DNA from: Promicromonosporaceae bacterium
Lineage (GTDB): Bacteria > Actinomycetota > Actinomycetes > Actinomycetales > Cellulomonadaceae
Assembly (NCBI GenBank): GCA_009780755.1
Contig: WQZL01000011.1
Coordinates: 1 to 24,046 of the forward strand
Direction: 5' to 3'
Length of the DNA stretch: 24,046 bases
A program made the translations under genes and the position numbers. The notes under the pieces are model-generated. The model worked only from the letters and a program-made list of their open reading frames with translations. It searched no databases and had not been told where the DNA came from. Of the stretch, positions 23,638-24,046 are shown in pieces; within the stretch, counting starts at the first letter, position 1; every line of letters starts with the position of its first letter.

Positions 23638-23821
23638 TCGCTAGAACAGGTGGAAACCTGAGGATCATCGAGCCGCATCCACCATCAGCGGCACTTCTGA
23701 GCGTCAGGATGAACGAAGATGGCAGATCGCATCGTCGATTTGCTCGTCTCGACTGTCGTCGGGCATGGCGAAGCGGCGACGTTCTCAGCTGACCGACGCC
23801 GTCGGGTGATCGCTAGAACAG
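23638..23821. repeat. 12-bp direct repeat TCGCTAGAACAG, two copies
   Basis: TCGCTAGAACAG occurs at 23638-23649 and 23810-23821, 172 bp apart in the same orientation, with differing flanks. The right copy covers the stop codon of the partial minus-strand gene (read as CTGTTCTAGCGA). It might mark a small duplication or rearrangement, or be chance. Confidence 0.5.
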
Positions 23822-24046
23822 ACTCGCCTCGGCAGGCGGCGCGTTAGCCGACACGGCGATCCATGAACCGGCTAGCGGCTGGCCCGACAGCAGGCAGCGC
23901 GCTCGAACAGCATTGCCGAATCGGCGCCAGCCGGGATCGTTCGTCTTTGAGTTCGCTGCCGCCCATTCGATCCGGTGCTCACGTTGAGCCTTGCGGGTGA
24001 GTCCCGTCAGCGACCAGGCCCGTTTTCCGCGTGATTGGGAGACGAC
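23813..24046 (-). CDS. C-terminal end of an unrecognised protein, cut by the edge
   Basis: A minus-strand frame is open from the right edge to TAG at 23815-23813, giving the last 77 residues. Third codon positions are mostly G or C, and the peptide has a normal composition: basic and Trp-containing (RGKRAWSLTGLTRKAQREHR), then WAAANSKTNDPGWRRFG, then LLSGQPLAGSWIAVSANAP and a short SLF end. No stop and no low-complexity run interrupt it. I do not recognise the family. It runs in the same direction as the OLD gene, 322 bp upstream, and presumably belongs to the same integrated element; it could be another defence or a replication gene. The start is outside the window. Confidence 0.6.
   Translation of the reverse strand, partial: VVSQSRGKRAWSLTGLTRKAQREHRIEWAAANSKTNDPGWRRFGNAVRARCLLSGQPLAGSWIAVSANAPPAEASLF

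Larger units (their letters stand above)
23491..23812. other. Gene-free stretch with hairpins upstream of the OLD gene
   Basis: No convincing gene is present in these 322 bp. It holds the likely OLD promoter, a perfect 9-bp stem at 23570-23590, a small hairpin CAGGT-GGAA-ACCTG (23647-23660), and one copy of a 12-bp repeat shared with the end of the gene to the right. A 42-codon plus-strand frame at 23719-23847 overlaps the opposite gene and is not supported. Confidence 0.6.

Noticed and set aside
23719..23847. Plus-strand 42-codon frame starting MADRIVDLL
   Set aside because: It is short, lacks a good ribosome-binding site and overlaps the better-supported minus-strand partial gene.

Overview
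This is a high-GC window with Actinomycetota character: G/C-rich third codon positions, GTG starts, and large secreted repeat proteins ending in a sortase-like tail. I cannot name the genus from the sequence. The left 14.3 kb looks like resident chromosome. From a tRNA-Thr gene at 14595 rightwards it looks like an integrated mobile element that carries defence genes.

Region 1 (1-10621, minus strand) holds two giant surface-protein genes 45 bp apart. The 2223-residue gene (3950-10621) has a signal peptide, a large N-terminal domain, about twelve DUF11-type modules, a Pro/Thr stalk and a sortase-like C-terminus whose motif reads LPRMG instead of LPxTG. Downstream of it lies a second gene (3904 to beyond position 1) with a novel-looking N-terminal region of about 600 residues, then modules in an exact 381-bp (127-residue) period. 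It runs off the left edge, so its length and anchor are unknown. purA (10722-12008) lies just upstream of the pair on the same strand.

Region 2 (12009-14388) is divergent from purA: a membrane NfeD-like protein followed by a flotillin-like SPFH protein, a common two-gene membrane-microdomain unit, closed by a strong inverted repeat.

Region 3 (14595 to beyond 24046) begins with tRNA-Thr(CGT). Next to its 3' end is a minus-strand module: tyrosine integrase, excisionase-like HTH protein, a short FtsK/TraB-like ATPase, a two-helix membrane protein and a small unknown protein. A divergent gene encodes an XRE-type regulator with a large unassigned C-terminal domain, and a CTCTAA-T-TTAGAG palindrome sits between the divergent genes. 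Then come a type II restriction-modification pair of the XhoI/PaeR7I type (predicted target CTCGAG), a convergent OLD-family ATPase-TOPRIM nuclease, and the C-terminal end of an unrecognised minus-strand gene cut by the right edge. The right attachment site is not in the window, and no replication initiator is visible.

The likely logic is that int and xis move the element in and out of the tRNA gene, the FtsK-like ATPase and membrane protein serve DNA transfer, the XRE protein controls the divergent promoters, and the R-M pair and OLD nuclease are cargo that protects host and element from phage or competing DNA.
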